This document shows positions 1-12,567 of a stretch of DNA of 64,000 nt, one piece after another. The stretch lies in the NCBI GenBank assembly GCA_030762935.1, contig CM060900.1:399213632-399277631 (forward strand), read 5' to 3'. The DNA is from Hymenopus coronatus (Eukaryota > Arthropoda > Insecta > Mantodea > Hymenopodidae). The first letter of the stretch is position 1. Each line of letters begins with the position of its first letter. Under the pieces are notes generated by a model that had not been told where the DNA came from, searched no databases, and saw only the letters and a list, made by a program, of their open reading frames with translations. The position numbers were made by a program, and so were the translations under genes.

Positions 1-72
1 GGGAGACGATGTAGCCTCCGAGGATGATCGTCACCGGGGGCGGTGGGTGTGGAGCCGCCCCTATAAAAAAAA
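1..72 (+). mobile_element. LINE 3' end with two hairpins (copy A)
   Basis: This short piece ends in an A run. It carries two potential stem-loops: GACGAT (5-10) with ATCGTC (27-32), and GGGGCGG (37-43) with CCGCCCC (55-61). The same block closes the large LINE at 41713-41793 and recurs at 43475-43541. I therefore read it as the extreme 3' end of a jockey-type LINE inserted 150 bases upstream of the polymerase gene. Its left part may be cut by the window. Confidence 0.75.
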
Positions 73-221
73 TAGGATATCTTCATTGTGACAGTTTGCT
101 TTGAGTCGAGTTTATTAGCTCCTCTTAGTGAAACTAGCAACCAATAGCGAGAAGAACGTGTTACGGCGATAACAATTCTGTTCTTTTTATCGTACTTAGA
201 AGTATTAATCAGATTGGAGAC

Positions 222-3200
222 ATGCAGAAAGCTACATTCAGGGGGGTATCTGCGAGCTCTACTTCTGGCTACAGTTGTATTAAGTGCGGAAAAAGCTTTC
301 AAAGGAGCTGTAACAAGAGACGCCATGAAATGAGCTGCGGACAACATTTCAAATGTAAACATTGTGCTGCAACCTTCAGCAGCGGATACAATGGAATTCG
401 TCATGAAGAGCATTGTGGAGCAGGCATGCCTCTGAAGAAAACAAAAACCGAGCCTACCCGACATCAACTATTGACTACAATGGAAAATGAGTGTGCCATG
501 AAAGAGTATGAGACATCGTTTGAAGGGCGTCTGAAATCTTACTTTATCCGATGCAATTCGAGCAAGGACATGAAGACTTACCTGCAGGAATCTAAACATA
601 GGATTATACAATCTGATCAAAAAGAGCATGCCATACATAAAGCTTTGAAGATTAACCTGTTAGTGGAGTGCCGATTTGTAAATAGTGTTGGAGAAACTGC
701 AGACAGGACCTTCAAAACCAGGAATCATGCGGTGCTTCTAGAAACTGATTTAGACACCATACTGGAGACGAAATTCAAGAAACTAGATGCTGAAATGGAT
801 GAATCACAACTTAAAGAAAGCAATTGGGCTCTGCTTGCTGTGGAGGGGGTACGCCTTCGAATTAACAAATACAATCCCCTTCACGGAAGCAGTTATATTC
901 CTCTACCTACATCTATAGAGGCGAAAAAAGCGTGTGTAAACCCTCAGAACCGTCGTTATGAGCGGTGCTTTTTATACGCTATCCTTGCTCAATTCGTTAA
1001 CAACAAGCCTCACCGTGTCAGCAAATACAAGAAACTCGAGGACAAATACGACTTCTCATGCATCACACTTCCCACACCATTGTCTGAAATCTTTGCATTT
1101 GAAAAGAAAAATAAAATATCTATCAACGTGTTTGGACTGGATGAAAAGAAAGAAGTGTATCCAATAAAGGTTGTGGAGGAAGAACTTGCTGATCATCGCG
1201 ACCTTCTTCTTCCGAGTGATGGAAATGGCACGCATCACTATGTATATATCAAGAACTTTGGGAAACTTATTCGAGAACAAAAGACAAAATATGAAGGACA
1301 AGTGTACACCTGTAAACGCTGCTTCACCCACTTTGATGGGCGACATGAACGAAGTGGAGTGCAAAAATTGAAGGAACATGCTACTATCTGTAGGAATCAT
1401 GCTGTCGCTAGGATAGTTATGCCTACAAAGGAGACCTCTATCGTTCAGTTTAAAAATGTGGAAAGGGTGCTAAAACTCCCGTATGTCATCTATGCGGACT
1501 TTGAGAGTATTCTTAGTCCGTATTACTCATGCGAGTCTAATCCGGAAGCTTCCTACACAACACCCTATCAGAAGCATTCTCCAATGAGTTTCGCTGTTTG
1601 CGTCAAACCAGCGTCATCTGTTGAGCTGCTGCAGACTGATCTTCCTATTGTCCCTTGTGTATACAGAGGATATGTTACTGCTGAGAAATTTATGGATTAT
1701 CTAATATCTCTTGCAAATAAGATTAGCAGTATATACAAATCTGCTAAACCTCTTAAACTATCGGACCAACAACATGAGGATTTCGAGTCTTCTACCGAAT
1801 GCTACTAGCGTAATAAAAAATTCACTGAAGAAAACTGGAAAGTTAGGGATCATGACCATTTGATAGGGGGAATATCGCGGAAGTCTTCATAATGAATGTA
1901 ATCTATCCTGCAAAACACCTAAGTATGTTCCTGTCTTAATGCAAAACTTAAGCGGATATGATTCTCATTTCATCGTTAAACAGTTAGGCTGTACAAGTGA
2001 TTCCGTGCTCATAAGAAAAGTATATTTCATTCTCGAAGCATGTTGGAGATATTAAGCTTCGGTTTGTGGATACATACCGTTTCCTCAGGTCAAGTTTGGA
2101 TAAACTAACAAAAACCTAACATCGTTTCCTGAGACATGCAAATACTTTGGAGAAGAGAAGATTGGTTTGGTGACTCGTACATTACATCATGGCATGTTTT
2201 AAAAGAAACATGCTTGCCTCCAAAGGAAGTGTTCTACAATAGACTAAATGAAGAGGAAATCAATGATCAAGACTACGAACATGCTAAAAATGTATGGGAT
2301 CAGTTTAATATCCGAAATTTGGGGGAATACAGTGATCTCTACTTAACCTCGGATGTTCTGCTACTCGCAGATTTTTTGAAGCCTTCAGAGAGTAAACATT
2401 GAATACTAATAAAGTTGATCCTGCACATTACTTTATATCTCCAGGACTAACCTGGGACGCTATGCTTCTGTATACCGGAATTGAACTAGAATTATTAATG
2501 GATTATGAGCAGCTTCTCATGGTAGAATCAGGAATAAGAGGAGGACTATGCCAGGTGTCTCATCGGTACGCCCAGGCTAACAACACTTACATGGAGGAGT
2601 TTGATCCTAATAAACCATCTCAATCTATTACATACGAAGACGCAAATAACCAATATGGATGGGCTATGCAGCATCCAATGCCTTATGGAAGATTTAAGTG
2701 GATTTCTCCCGACAGTATTAATATAGAAACACTAAAAGAAGATGATCCTCTTGGATACATATTCGAAGTTGATGTGGATTACCCTACTGAGCTCCACGAT
2801 CTACTTAATGATTTGCCGTTTCTACCTGAGTGTCTGAAACCACAGAATTCAAGTGTAAAGAAACTAATTGCTCACTTTGGAAGCAGGAAGAAGTATGTTG
2901 TACATTACATGGCGTTAAAACAGGCGCTCTCAGATGGACTACGACTGACAAATATTCATCGAGTGCTACAATTTCAACAATCGTGCTGGTTAAAACCTTA
3001 CATAGCGTTTAATAACAAGCTGAGGCAACAGGCTAGAAATGACTTTGAAAAGGATTTGTACAAACTCTTCAACAATGCTATGTTTGGAAAAACCATGGAG
3101 AATTTTCGAAATCGCATGGACATACGCCTTGTGACAAACGTATAAACATTCGAAAAGCTGATTCTAAGCCTACATTCATCGTTAGAAGTATATATGGACC

Positions 3201-3841
3201 TAACATAGCAGCTGTTCATATGGCCTCACGACAGATTATATTCAACAAGCAAATATACATCGGAATGAGCGTACTGGATACATCAAAACCCTCATGTATT
3301 CATACCAATATGATGTGCTATTGCCATATTATGGGACTGAAACCCTGAAGCTTATGTACATGGAACTGACTCCTTCATTCATCGAGTTACAACAACTGAT
3401 ATATACAATGACAAAAGGCAATTTCTTGAACATTTGGTTACATCTGATTACCCTGCAAGCCACATGTGCTACTCCAAACAGAACAAAAAAATGTTGGGAA
3501 CGTTTAAAGATGAAGCTAACGGGAAAATCATCCAACGTTTTGTGGGACTCAGACCTAAGATGTATGCTCTCCATATTGATGGAGGAATGATAAAAAAGAT
3601 TAAAGGTATAAAACAAAGTGCTATTAAGCGGTACATCACATTCAAAAGCTATGTAGATTGTCTTAAAAACAGTGAAATAATAAGAACTCCAATGAATTTG
3701 ATAATGACACAACAGCATAACGTTTCGTCTGTAAAAGTCAACAAAATCGCTCTATCGCCCCATGATGATAAAAGAGTGATTGCTGATGATGGAATATCAA
3801 CCTATGATTATGGTCATTACAAAATTGTGAACGTATCATGA
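222..3841 (+). pseudogene. Protein-primed DNA polymerase B, Polinton/Maverick type, broken (copy A)
   Basis: The relic matches the long family B polymerases (type 2, protein-primed) of Polinton/Maverick and related elements, which copy the element's DNA. The first 528 codons are open. They hold two N-terminal Cys/His zinc-finger-like motifs (residues 19-39 and 45-65), another Cys/His cluster near residue 365, and the exonuclease motif YADFES with Asp426 and Glu428. A TAG at 1806-1808 ends this frame; copy B shares it. Further shifts occur near 1866, 2000-2135, 2390 and 3140. Palm motif A is seen as DANNQYG near 2639, and motif B as NNAMFGK near 3071. The motif C region is shifted by a lost base near 3363, which destroys the catalytic Asp pair. 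The last frame ends with TGA at 3839-3841. No integrase, ATPase or capsid gene is visible nearby, so this is an isolated dead relic. Confidence 0.9.
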
Positions 3842-4049
3842 GAGAATACTACATGCATTGCTCACCATAGGTAACGAGAAAGAAAATTGAAGCTTAGACT
3901 CCGAACACTCCCATGCATATAGCGAAGGCATACGAAGAGAGAAGAATAAGAATGAGAGGTGGCGGGAACTCTGCCATTAGAGCACATATCTAATGCTGGT
4001 CTCAAGCCCAGATAAAAGAGGAGAGACGCCTAACCTCACATGCTAGATA
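3842..4049. other. Noncoding spacer after polymerase B
   Basis: No gene is supported here. The stretch is nearly identical in copy B (47316-47519), so it belongs to the duplicated unit. It has no clear inverted repeat or further Polinton gene. Confidence 0.6.
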
Positions 4050-5720
4050 TGTTTATATAAAAACTAAAAATACTAACAATGAGTCAGAAAATATGCTCAA
4101 CGCTTCAACAGAAACAACAATAAATGTCGATATCATTATCCTAGAGAAAAAACATCGTCAATAAAGGCAAAAACAACAAAAGACGAATAAAACATGAGGA
4201 ATCATAATATTCACTAAACTGTTAATACTTAAGCAACAAAAGCTTAGGTCATTCTTCTATCGACATCATAGGAAGAGAGACATCATGCAAATAAAACATT
4301 GAAAAAACGAAAAGTTAGGTTATGTAAGATTTACAACCTATGAAAGACTGTAAACCATATAAACATATCCCCTCCCTTCACAAGTTATCGTCTGAACATG
4401 TAGCAGAATGAAAAAAAAGGATATATGATATGAGTCTTAAAGGACTGCAAAAAAGAACTGTAACAAAATACAGAAATGCTCCTAAAGGGTGCACACTATG
4501 GAAAAATATGACAAAACCATAAAATACTAGATAGTCTATAAAAGGCGTTCAGATTATCCTGGAACATATGAAAGTTCTATAAATCATAGTAAAGTAGTGT
4601 GAAAAATGTCTGAAACCCTGAAACGGAGACATCACTTAGTGAAAAATAACAACAAAAGCATAATACTAAACATGGCATAAACCGTCACAAAATGTAGTAA
4701 ATCACCATCAAACGTATGAAAAGGGGTCTAAAAGGTCGTAAGAAAAGGACATTGCCTTAAATACGTTTAAAGTGCTCCTAAACGTACAAAAAATATCTGT
4801 AGTACACATTCGCCATCGTCACAAAGTAATTAAGACCTTCCAAAAATACATTCAAAGTGAGTTGAAATACCTATAGCCTGAGGGTTTAACACTGCCCTAT
4901 AGTTCTGAATACCTTAAAATCGTAAATGATCTGTAGGGTGACAGAAAGCACTACAAAACATTACAAAATTCTGCTAAACAGATTCAAAATGCGTAAAAAG
5001 CGTTAAAACATTAGAAAACACCGTAAAATACTGTTAAATATTAGTAATACGCCTGAAAGGGGCCAAAATATCTATTTCATAGTCCTGTATACTAACAAAA
5101 CGAGTCGAGATGTATGGAAAAGAGCTAAAATGTCTCATCAATACCCTGTCCTACAGTCCTAAACACCTTCCCTCAAATGGTATGGTAAGACATTAAAAGC
5201 ATACTGAGCAACAGTGACAACGCTACAAATCACCATTAAAAATCCTGAAAAATGAATGTGAAAGCTCTACAAGCACTAAAAAGATAGTCTAAGAAACGTA
5301 CACAAATCCTTATAAAAACGTCGAAAAAAATAGCAAACACTGTAAAATAACGTAAACTATGAGCAAAATGTCTGGAAAAAGCCTAAAAGATTAGTTATAG
5401 AGCCCTAAATACCCACAAAATGTCGTAACATCAGTTGAAAAAGAGCTAAAATGTCTGATAAGAACCTGAAACTAGCTGTCCTAAACACCATCCAAATGGT
5501 ATGAAAGGCTGTCCTAGCACCCGAAAAACGTAGAAAGGACTTATAAATGTCCTGTACGCCCCCAAAAAGCAGAACAAACACTGCAAAATAATAAAAGAAA
5601 CACTCAAACAATTCACTCACAATACTAAATATCGTTTAACATGTCTAAATTCTAGGAAAAACCATAAAAATAATTAAAACAAAGCAAACGACCTTGAAAT
5701 GGGCTTTAAAGCACTGAAAA
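4050..5720 (+). repeat. A-rich, T-poor degenerate repeat field (copy A)
   Basis: For about 1.7 kb, A runs of three to six bases recur every 10-20 bases, separated by short mixed words such as 'tgtctg' and 'cctaaac'. The plus strand is rich in A and poor in T, a strong skew. Longer internal repeats are visible: the stretch starting GAGCTAAAATGTCT at 5126 recurs in diverged form at 5445, both followed by 'gtcctaaacacc' and 'aaatggtatg'. This looks like an old minisatellite that has lost its regular period. Reading frames inside it are not convincing. The copy B counterpart is 47520-49225. Confidence 0.65.
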
Positions 5721-8700
5721 AATGCTCCAAATACACTGAACCTAGGTTTATGCCCCCCCCTCCTCCTTGAATTCCCTGTCTCTCACATGTATGCTCATGC
5801 TAGAGTACACACGCCCCGTGTGTTCCCTATCTTTCCCATGTATTCTCACTTGCCCCTGGCCCAGAACCGCTCTATATTAACTACTCTCATTGTTATTTGA
5901 GCTACAGACACTGGGAGATTTAAGTAAGAAGAATACAAATGATAATAAAACCATTAAGATAACCCATATTATAATTTTAAAAACATGGTAAACAGCTGAT
6001 TGCATTTAAACTGATAAAGAAACGCTTAGGCTTTGCGGTATATCTGAAATAGTTGGTACATGTCCAGTTTCTCAAAACAATTTTTAGAATTGCCCAAAAT
6101 GTGATAATTTTTTTTTAAAGTGATTGTCATTCCATGGTTGGCGCTATATCCGCCGAGAAACTAGGAAAGCCGATTTACAAGTGCATTATAATTAAAAATG
6201 TTCGGCATATTATCATATAATTTTTTGAATAATAATCATTAGGTGAGTTATTTCCTTGTAGATTCAAGAGAAATAAGGGAATATATTAGGTTAATGCAAT
6301 AGCCAAATCTATTAAAAGCTGGTCGCCAAGTAATGACTTTGACATTCCGTTTACTTGGTATGGTCAGGAGTAAAATAAAAAAAAAAAATGAATGAGGACT
6401 TCCTGTTTGGGAAAAGCATCATTGGAAAATTTGTACCAGTAACAAGAAATAACTCCGAAATGGTTAGTTCTACAAAAAAATGTACTAATGTAGAATATTT
6501 TAATGAGATCTACACTTTTGTGTAGTATGAGTTTTTATCTATATCTTATGGTTTATGCTAAAGTTATCCAGAATGAAGAAGGCTTCAGAGGCTATTGCCA
6601 CAAAACTCAATATATACATTTTATCTGCCTCTAAATTTGCTTAATATATGGTGGCATTTAATCCAAATTGTTAAGAGCCATTTTTGAGAAAACAAGTTTC
6701 AAAAATATTTCATATAAACGGTAGATTGGGATGGATGGGGAATTTTCCTAAAAAGCTTGGCGTCGCATGTTTGAAAGATGCTACACTCAAAAACCAGGTT
6801 TGGTACTTAACCTACTTTTATTCATAGTTATGCTGTTCAACAGACGCACACGCAAATCTCATTCTAAAAACACTTTTTCTGGATTCAGGTGTCCTCAAAG
6901 CATTCATTTTCGATAACATATCACCTTTAAATTTCTGGATGGAATGCAATATCTTCCCTACCTATTATGTACATTGTACGCCATAGAGAAACTAAAAGTA
7001 CAAGCTACACATAAAATATGAAGGTTGAGTAATTAATGAAATTTTAAACCAAAATATTAAGCGGTAAAATACAGGAATATACTCTACTAGATCACAAATA
7101 AGTGTACTACTGAAACTTTCGTTTCTTTAATTTTTTCTTGGTAAACTGCAATATTGTCTAAAATTAAATATAGAGTCCAAAAATAAGTTTGTATTGATTA
7201 TGTAAAAAGGAGAGTAAGTTTTATTTATGAGTTTTTTAATGCTACAGTTCTCAGCGTCCCATTTAGGCGTGAAAGATCACTTAATTTTCCTCAGAGGCCT
7301 CTTTATCAGTTTTGAGGTTTTATGTGCCTTAAATTTACAACACGGGATTGAAGTCTTTATTTCCCCACTGAAGGAAGCTGTGTCCGAATAAAATCTATCA
7401 CCCCCTCCCCCCGCAGATTTGTACGAGCGATCTTGGGAACTAGAGGCTAACATGTTACCTGTAAACAACGGAGGACTGTTGTTATTGCAGTTTTTTTTTT
7501 TTTAAATGTTGACGTGAAGAGGAGGGAAAATTGTTCCAAATTCCAGGAAATTTCAGCTATAAAAATATTCTTGACCGCCCCACCCTCAGAGCCAAATTCT
7601 CGATACGCCACTGACTGCTGGAGATTATTTGAAGGAAACAAAAGGGTAAAATCTACTCTGAAGCAGAAATTTAAAATGAAAGATGATGGGTGATGAGCCT
7701 AACGCCTGGAATGGGGATGCAGAAGACGGAGATGAAAAGAAGCGATGCAGGCATAATAGGAAAATTCCGTCAAATTATTTAAACCAGTATTCGTCTTACG
7801 AACGAGAGAAAAAAAAAAAAAATTAACTCGTGACCTTCCGGAATGAGCGCCAAATGAGCTCGATACGGTGTAATTTCAAATAATAAAAAAACACGAAATA
7901 CAATAAAATTTTAGGAATGTCCTCATAAACCAGGATTGCAGAGATAGCCCATAAAGGATTCCTTTAATGTAAGTGTAGCTCCACAGACGGTATAACAACC
8001 TGTAACATATTTAGTATCCGTGCATTTGTATTAATGCTCTCTGCCGGCTTCAGCAGTGCCATCTAGGAGCAAACGCACAAGCAGCACAATTCTGTGTAAA
8101 CTTGGATGTACAAAAGCTACATTACAGTATCATTTTGTAGGAAATTCCTTGCAAGCGAGGTATGTCTGAATAATTAGAAACATTTATAAATACATGCCTA
8201 TCTATTGATCAAATGTCGAAACACATTTTAAAATCGAATAAATTAGCTATCGCCGATTGTATACGAGCTAAAATTTCGTCCATAGTGATGGTTAGGGTTA
8301 TCAGTTTTTTAACAAGCAATAAGAAGAGTAGTAATATACTATGTGATATTTAATAAGTTATAAAATAACTTATATATTTCGGAATTATACGGCTTAGATT
8401 ATTGCTCTCTAAAAGCAATTGATTTGATTTAGTTGGTCGATAGTTATTGTATTATATTTTATTTTCATCCTTTTAGAACAATTTCATTGTTTTTTTGGAC
8501 ATGTTAATGTTATAAATATTTCTATTAATTTGCACATGTGTAAAGTAGTATTAGCTAGATGATAACACAATAAACTATTTTCAATTACACATCATTAAGT
8601 TATTAAGAGCTAGTAATTCACATTATATTTTGCATACGCTCTATAACACAGACTGATTTACTCATGGTTTACTCATTTGTTCACCTGTTTTGTCTAAAGC

Positions 8701-9211
8701 TGAACTGTGCATCCAAAAGAGTATTATATTTGGACAAAAAAAGAGACCATATGCCTGTATGTTAACCTTTCAAAAAGCTTAGAGAATTCTGATAGTAAGG
8801 ATGTGAATCTGTTATTCTCCATTTCTAACTTAACCCCAAAGGCCTTACTTTAGTAAATTTTAGCTTCTGAGGAAATTACCCTGATTCCATTGATGAATTG
8901 TATATATTTACTAATGGACATTTTATGTATTTAATACATTACTTAATTATCCAGTCTGGGATGCCATCCATTCACGAAGACTGTTTACTTTTTCATATCT
9001 CCCACTACTTTTTTATATTATCTCTATTTCTATAATGAGTTCTAAAAACATACCATATTTACTCGTGTATTATCAGTTACATTCCCATAGCTTATGTGAT
9101 ATATATTAGTATGAATTAATTTGCTTGCTATTTCCAAAAAATGCAAATTGGACGAGTGTACAATTGATTGGGGTTGTGTTATGTTCTCTTTTGTGCGCTT
9201 TATTCCCTGTA
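5721..9211. other. AT-rich noncoding stretch (copy A)
   Basis: No gene is supported. Pieces at 7380-7640 have the look of a decayed DNA transposon, with runs of C and a 'tacgccactgac' end, but I could not find a partner terminal repeat. Near 7985 copy B contains about 256 extra bases. The rest is AT-rich sequence without recognised features, and it is well matched in copy B (49226-52955). Confidence 0.5.
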
Positions 9212-9700
9212 TTACCTCTTTGTTAGTATTTTCCCAATTTCTTTATCTATTATTTGCCTAGTGGCTCTAACTTTTTTATTTGACCTTACTATACATTTTT
9301 CATTTACCATTTTCTGTTCCAGTCTTATAACCTGTCTGTATATCTTTTTATATTGATTCACATGTTCTTGTTTGACTAAATCTTGTTTTTGAAGAGGATT
9401 TAATTGTCTTAGCTTCCTGTTAGATATAATTATTCCTCGAGTTACCCAACATTTTTTATTACATTGTCTGAGGCTCTTACTTCTTAATGTGAAGGTTATA
9501 TTAAACCAATATAAAAAGATATTTTGAAATGAATTAGACCTGCTATCTAAATCATTTCCCTGGTATACACTTTCCCATTTTTCAATTTTCAGAAAAGTCC
9601 TAAGGTTAATCATATCCTCCTGTCTAAATTCTTTCCTCAAAACTCTAAGGTTACTAATTTGATTCAGTTTTTGAATCTTAAGTAGTTAAAATAGCATTGA
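9212..9700 (-). pseudogene. LINE fragment: linker between endonuclease and reverse transcriptase (copy A)
   Basis: On the minus strand, a 142-codon frame with its upstream extension to about 9700 has the pattern typical of the region between the endonuclease and RT domains of non-LTR retrotransposons. It shows an acidic/Trp stretch, then 'CWVTRGIIISNRK', then a basic helix with Tyr-Lys-Lys-Ile-Tyr, and then 'SNKKVRATRQII'. No RT motifs follow before the frame ends in AT-rich DNA, so this is a short remnant. The clade is not certain. It is distinct from the jockey-type copies at 33-41 kb and the RTE-like copy at 25-27 kb. Confidence 0.65.
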
Positions 9701-9866
9701 GCATGGCTGCTTATTTTCTTTGATAGTTTTTAAAACAGCCACTTAAATAGCTGCATCAATTGCTTGCTATTACTGAAATAAAGTTAAAAGAATTAAAAAC
9801 TCTAGATTTCTCTTACATTAATAAATTGCATAGGGTCAGGAAGGTATACATATGTATGAAAATATA

Positions 9867-10206
9867 GGGGGTGCCATGGCTGAATGGTGGCTTGCTTCCC
9901 ACCTAAGGTGGCCCTGGTTCTAATTCCAAGCTTCTGCATGTTGGATTTGTGGCAGGTTTTCTCCATGTTCTCCAATTTTCTCTGTCACTCTTTCCACCAG
10001 TTGTTCCATCATCACCTTTCCTATCATCCATTTTCCTTGCATTACATATCGTCTACTTTCTCATGCTCGTGCCTGGCTATGCTCCGACCACTTGTTCCAG
10101 TTTCTCCATTCTGTGGTTTCATGCTGTTGGCTCACTGATAGGCTTCTGACCTCTAGGCATCTGCTTGTAAATCCTGGGGGGTGTTAGTCTTAAATAAGGG
10201 AAAGGT
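9867..10206 (+). mobile_element. tRNA-derived SINE (copy A)
   Basis: A tRNA-like head begins near 9870. It has a pol III A box TGGCTGAATGG (9877-9887) and a B box GGTTCTAATTCC (9916-9927) at tRNA-like spacing. A body follows with 'ggatttgtggcaggttttctcc', also present in the inverted SINE at 12.9-13.2 kb, so the two share a core. The right end is taken where similarity to SINE-like sequence fades, near 'ctggggggtgttagtc'. Reading frames across it are by-products of the repeat. Copy B counterpart: 53613-53952. Confidence 0.75.
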
Positions 10207-10923
10207 AAGCTGAATACAAAAAAAAATAGAAAGTGTCAAACTGTATAGGTATCTATAGTTTTAACACCAAACAAAAACATAACGTGGGCACTGTGATTTA
10301 CTTAAAACTAGGATTCCAACAATGATGACATTTAAAACAACTATGATGTTTCACGAAGTAAATCAATAGATCAGTTTTGCACCATGTGAGCTAGAATTCA
10401 GTTGGTAAGGCATGAAATATTAGAGATAGAAGCCGCTATCCATGTGCTTTACACTGAGTGCAAATTAGTGAGAGGAATTCAATTACAGAAATTAGAGTTA
10501 GTAATGACTTGTCAACTTGTCAATTCCTGACCACTCACAGAAATGGATTTAATTCCCATATAAACCACATTTTAAAAAATTTGACTGTCAGTTTAGTCTA
10601 GGTATACCCTTATTTCCCTTCTAATTATCAGGAAGCAAGAGATAAGAATATTTCTGCTAAAGTTCATCTCGATCAACATGAAGTAGATAGAAGAATAAGC
10701 TTTATAACAATTATTTGTTACAGACATGTAGAGAAAGTCATGTGAATAATGATGATACAGACAGACAGGCAGACAGTGTGGTGGTGGTGGTGGCGGTGGT
10801 GGTGGTGGCAATATAAGAAATTAATTTTTTCGAATAAATATCAGATATCAGCAAACAATTATGTTCTGACCTTTGAAAACTGGAATTGTTATGTCACTAA
10901 GTTGGAATGTATGTGAATTTTAC
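10207..10923. other. Noncoding stretch with GGT microsatellite (copy A)
   Basis: No gene is supported apart from the exon that follows. A short (GGT)n tract with one GGC lies at about 10779-10807. The copy B-specific 3.8 kb segment attaches at about 10512. The proline-rich reading frame on the minus strand is just the GGT tract read backwards. Confidence 0.6.
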
Positions 10924-11036
10924 CTGATTCTGATTCTTCACAAGCATCAATAATATAGCAACTTAGAATAAACTGGCCATAAATTTCATTTAGGTAGATA
11001 TATCTAAAGGGCTCTTTTTTAACTTGGGATAGATTT
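10924..11036 (-). CDS. Candidate internal host exon, unknown product (copy A)
   Basis: On the minus strand, a 113-base open segment is bounded by a pyrimidine-rich acceptor ending TTTTCTTACAG and a donor CAG|GTAAAA. The frame enters with one base completing a codon, runs 37 codons without a stop, and leaves with one base. The peptide contains 'PFRYIYLNEIYGQF' and an acidic end 'DACEESES'; I do not recognise the family. Both splice sites are kept in copy B (58492-58604). The four base differences there include three that change the amino acid, so strong purifying selection is not evident. No neighbouring exon could be joined with confidence. It may belong to a minus-strand gene that also uses the exon at 20253-20437. 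Confidence 0.45.
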
Positions 11037-12427
11037 CTGTAAGAAAATTGTTTGGTAGCATTCCATACTAACACTGTACAGTTTCAATATAAGGCTTTAA
11101 ACACTCCAAATAATTTGAGATTTAAGTAGCTGTAAGGAGTAACCTAATAATTATCTTGGTGTTTATTTCATGGATTAAAAATAACAATTCTTAAATGGCA
11201 TGGTTTCCACTGAACTCAATTGTGTATAATAATTATCCTCACCTTTATAATTTTGTTTGTAAGAATCACATGTTAATGTATTTAAGGAAATCAACTTCCT
11301 TCCATTTTTCTATCTGTGCAAAATGTTCACCATCGCTATTGATGTACCACCACAGTAACCAAATACAATAAAGATATTCACTCCGACAAAACAAGAACTG
11401 CTTATCACATCTGCATAGAAGCAGTTAACTATAAATGCGGAATAAAGGATATCTTATCTAGTATTAGCAAAACATACAACAGTCTCCTAGAGGACTCAAA
11501 GAATCACTTAATTTATCCCAGCATATAAAAAAATAAATAAAAATTACACACTTACTAGAGCGATTATTTGTTTCCTACCAGTATTACAGCAGGAAATCCT
11601 TATGATATCTTGAAATTTTATATAAATATCTCTTTCTGTGTCTCTGTCTCTCTCTATCTGTCACTCTCTCTCTCTCATACATAAAGCTTTAAAATATATT
11701 TTATATGTTTATTTTATAATATACCAATATTAAAACAAATGTTCTATATTTTAAAAATATATTTTTATGTGTGTCTATTTTAATTCTTTGTATCTTTTTA
11801 TTGCCTTGCTAAAGGGCAGTCCCAGATTAGAGAAATATTTATTGGGCTCTTCTAGGTAAATAAATAAATAAATAAATCAATCATTCAAATGTTTTTAAAA
11901 GTAGATTGCGAAATTAAAGGATTCAGAACTTTAAATTTTGCTATACTTTTTATATATTTTCTTACATCTTTTAATGATCAATATGCCAAAAGAAAGTCAA
12001 CTTGTTTTTAGGAATCATATTGCAATAACCAAACATAAAAGAAAGATTAATGGTACACATTAGCATGAAGTGAGCAACACATCTTTTCACTACTAAGTGT
12101 GATTACATGCACACAAAGGAATGCAGGCATGCACATATTCATTTTGCAGATTTGTTTGTTGAATTTCATTCTTAGATTGTTATTTAAAGAGAAATTTCAT
12201 AGAAGTAATGTGTAATGACAATAAAACAGAAAGATTAATTTTTGTCATTGCAATATCTGATGCAATCCTGATGTCAAGCATTGATGGTGACAAATAGAAA
12301 TATTTTGATATAGGTACTCTAAAGCAACATTTATAAGCACTTTCCATGTATATTTTATTTTCGTTAAGAACAACAGAACAACAGAGTGGATAAAAAGAGT
12401 ACCTACCTACAATTTTATCTTTTTCAG
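11037..12427. other. Noncoding stretch with CT-rich and AAAT microsatellites (copy A)
   Basis: A CT-rich tract lies at about 11632-11676 and a short (AAAT)n tract near 11858. No gene is supported. The sequence just before 12428 is a good 3' splice site (TTTTATCTTTTTCAG). Confidence 0.6.
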
Positions 12428-12567
12428 AAATAATGGCCAAGGACGAGATGCATAAAGAATTTGAAAAGGATGTGGCAGCTGCATTGCAGAATATGTTGAT
12501 GAACATGAAAGATGTTTTTTTGCTCTTTACGGCTTTGATAGCACAGTTAGAGATAATGATGGAGAAT
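12428..12567 (+). CDS. Candidate host exon, penultimate exon of an unknown gene (copy A)
   Basis: A strong acceptor (TTTTATCTTTTTCAG, ending at 12427) opens a frame containing ATG at 12433 in good context (ATAATGG). The peptide is 'MAKDEMHKEFEKDVAAALQN' followed by a hydrophobic and Met-rich helix. If unspliced, the frame stops at TGA 12595-12597 after 54 codons. A donor-like GT at 12568 would join it in phase to the exon at 13819, giving a longer amphipathic, coiled-coil-like end. In copy B (59992-60131) only three bases differ across the 54 codons, one of them changing Met to Leu and two silent. The family is not recognised. It may be an internal exon with coding sequence further upstream, or a small gene starting at this ATG. 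Confidence 0.5.

Noticed and set aside
7277..7641. Possible DNA transposon end ('tacgccactg') with C-rich tracts
   Set aside because: No matching inverted terminal repeat or target duplication was found.
9867..10149. A real tRNA gene from the A and B boxes
   Set aside because: The arms do not fold into a full cloverleaf with an acceptor stem, and the sequence continues into a SINE body.
10593..10811. Minus-strand frame starting with a Pro run
   Set aside because: The Pro run is the GGT tract; the rest is not kept as a frame in copy B.
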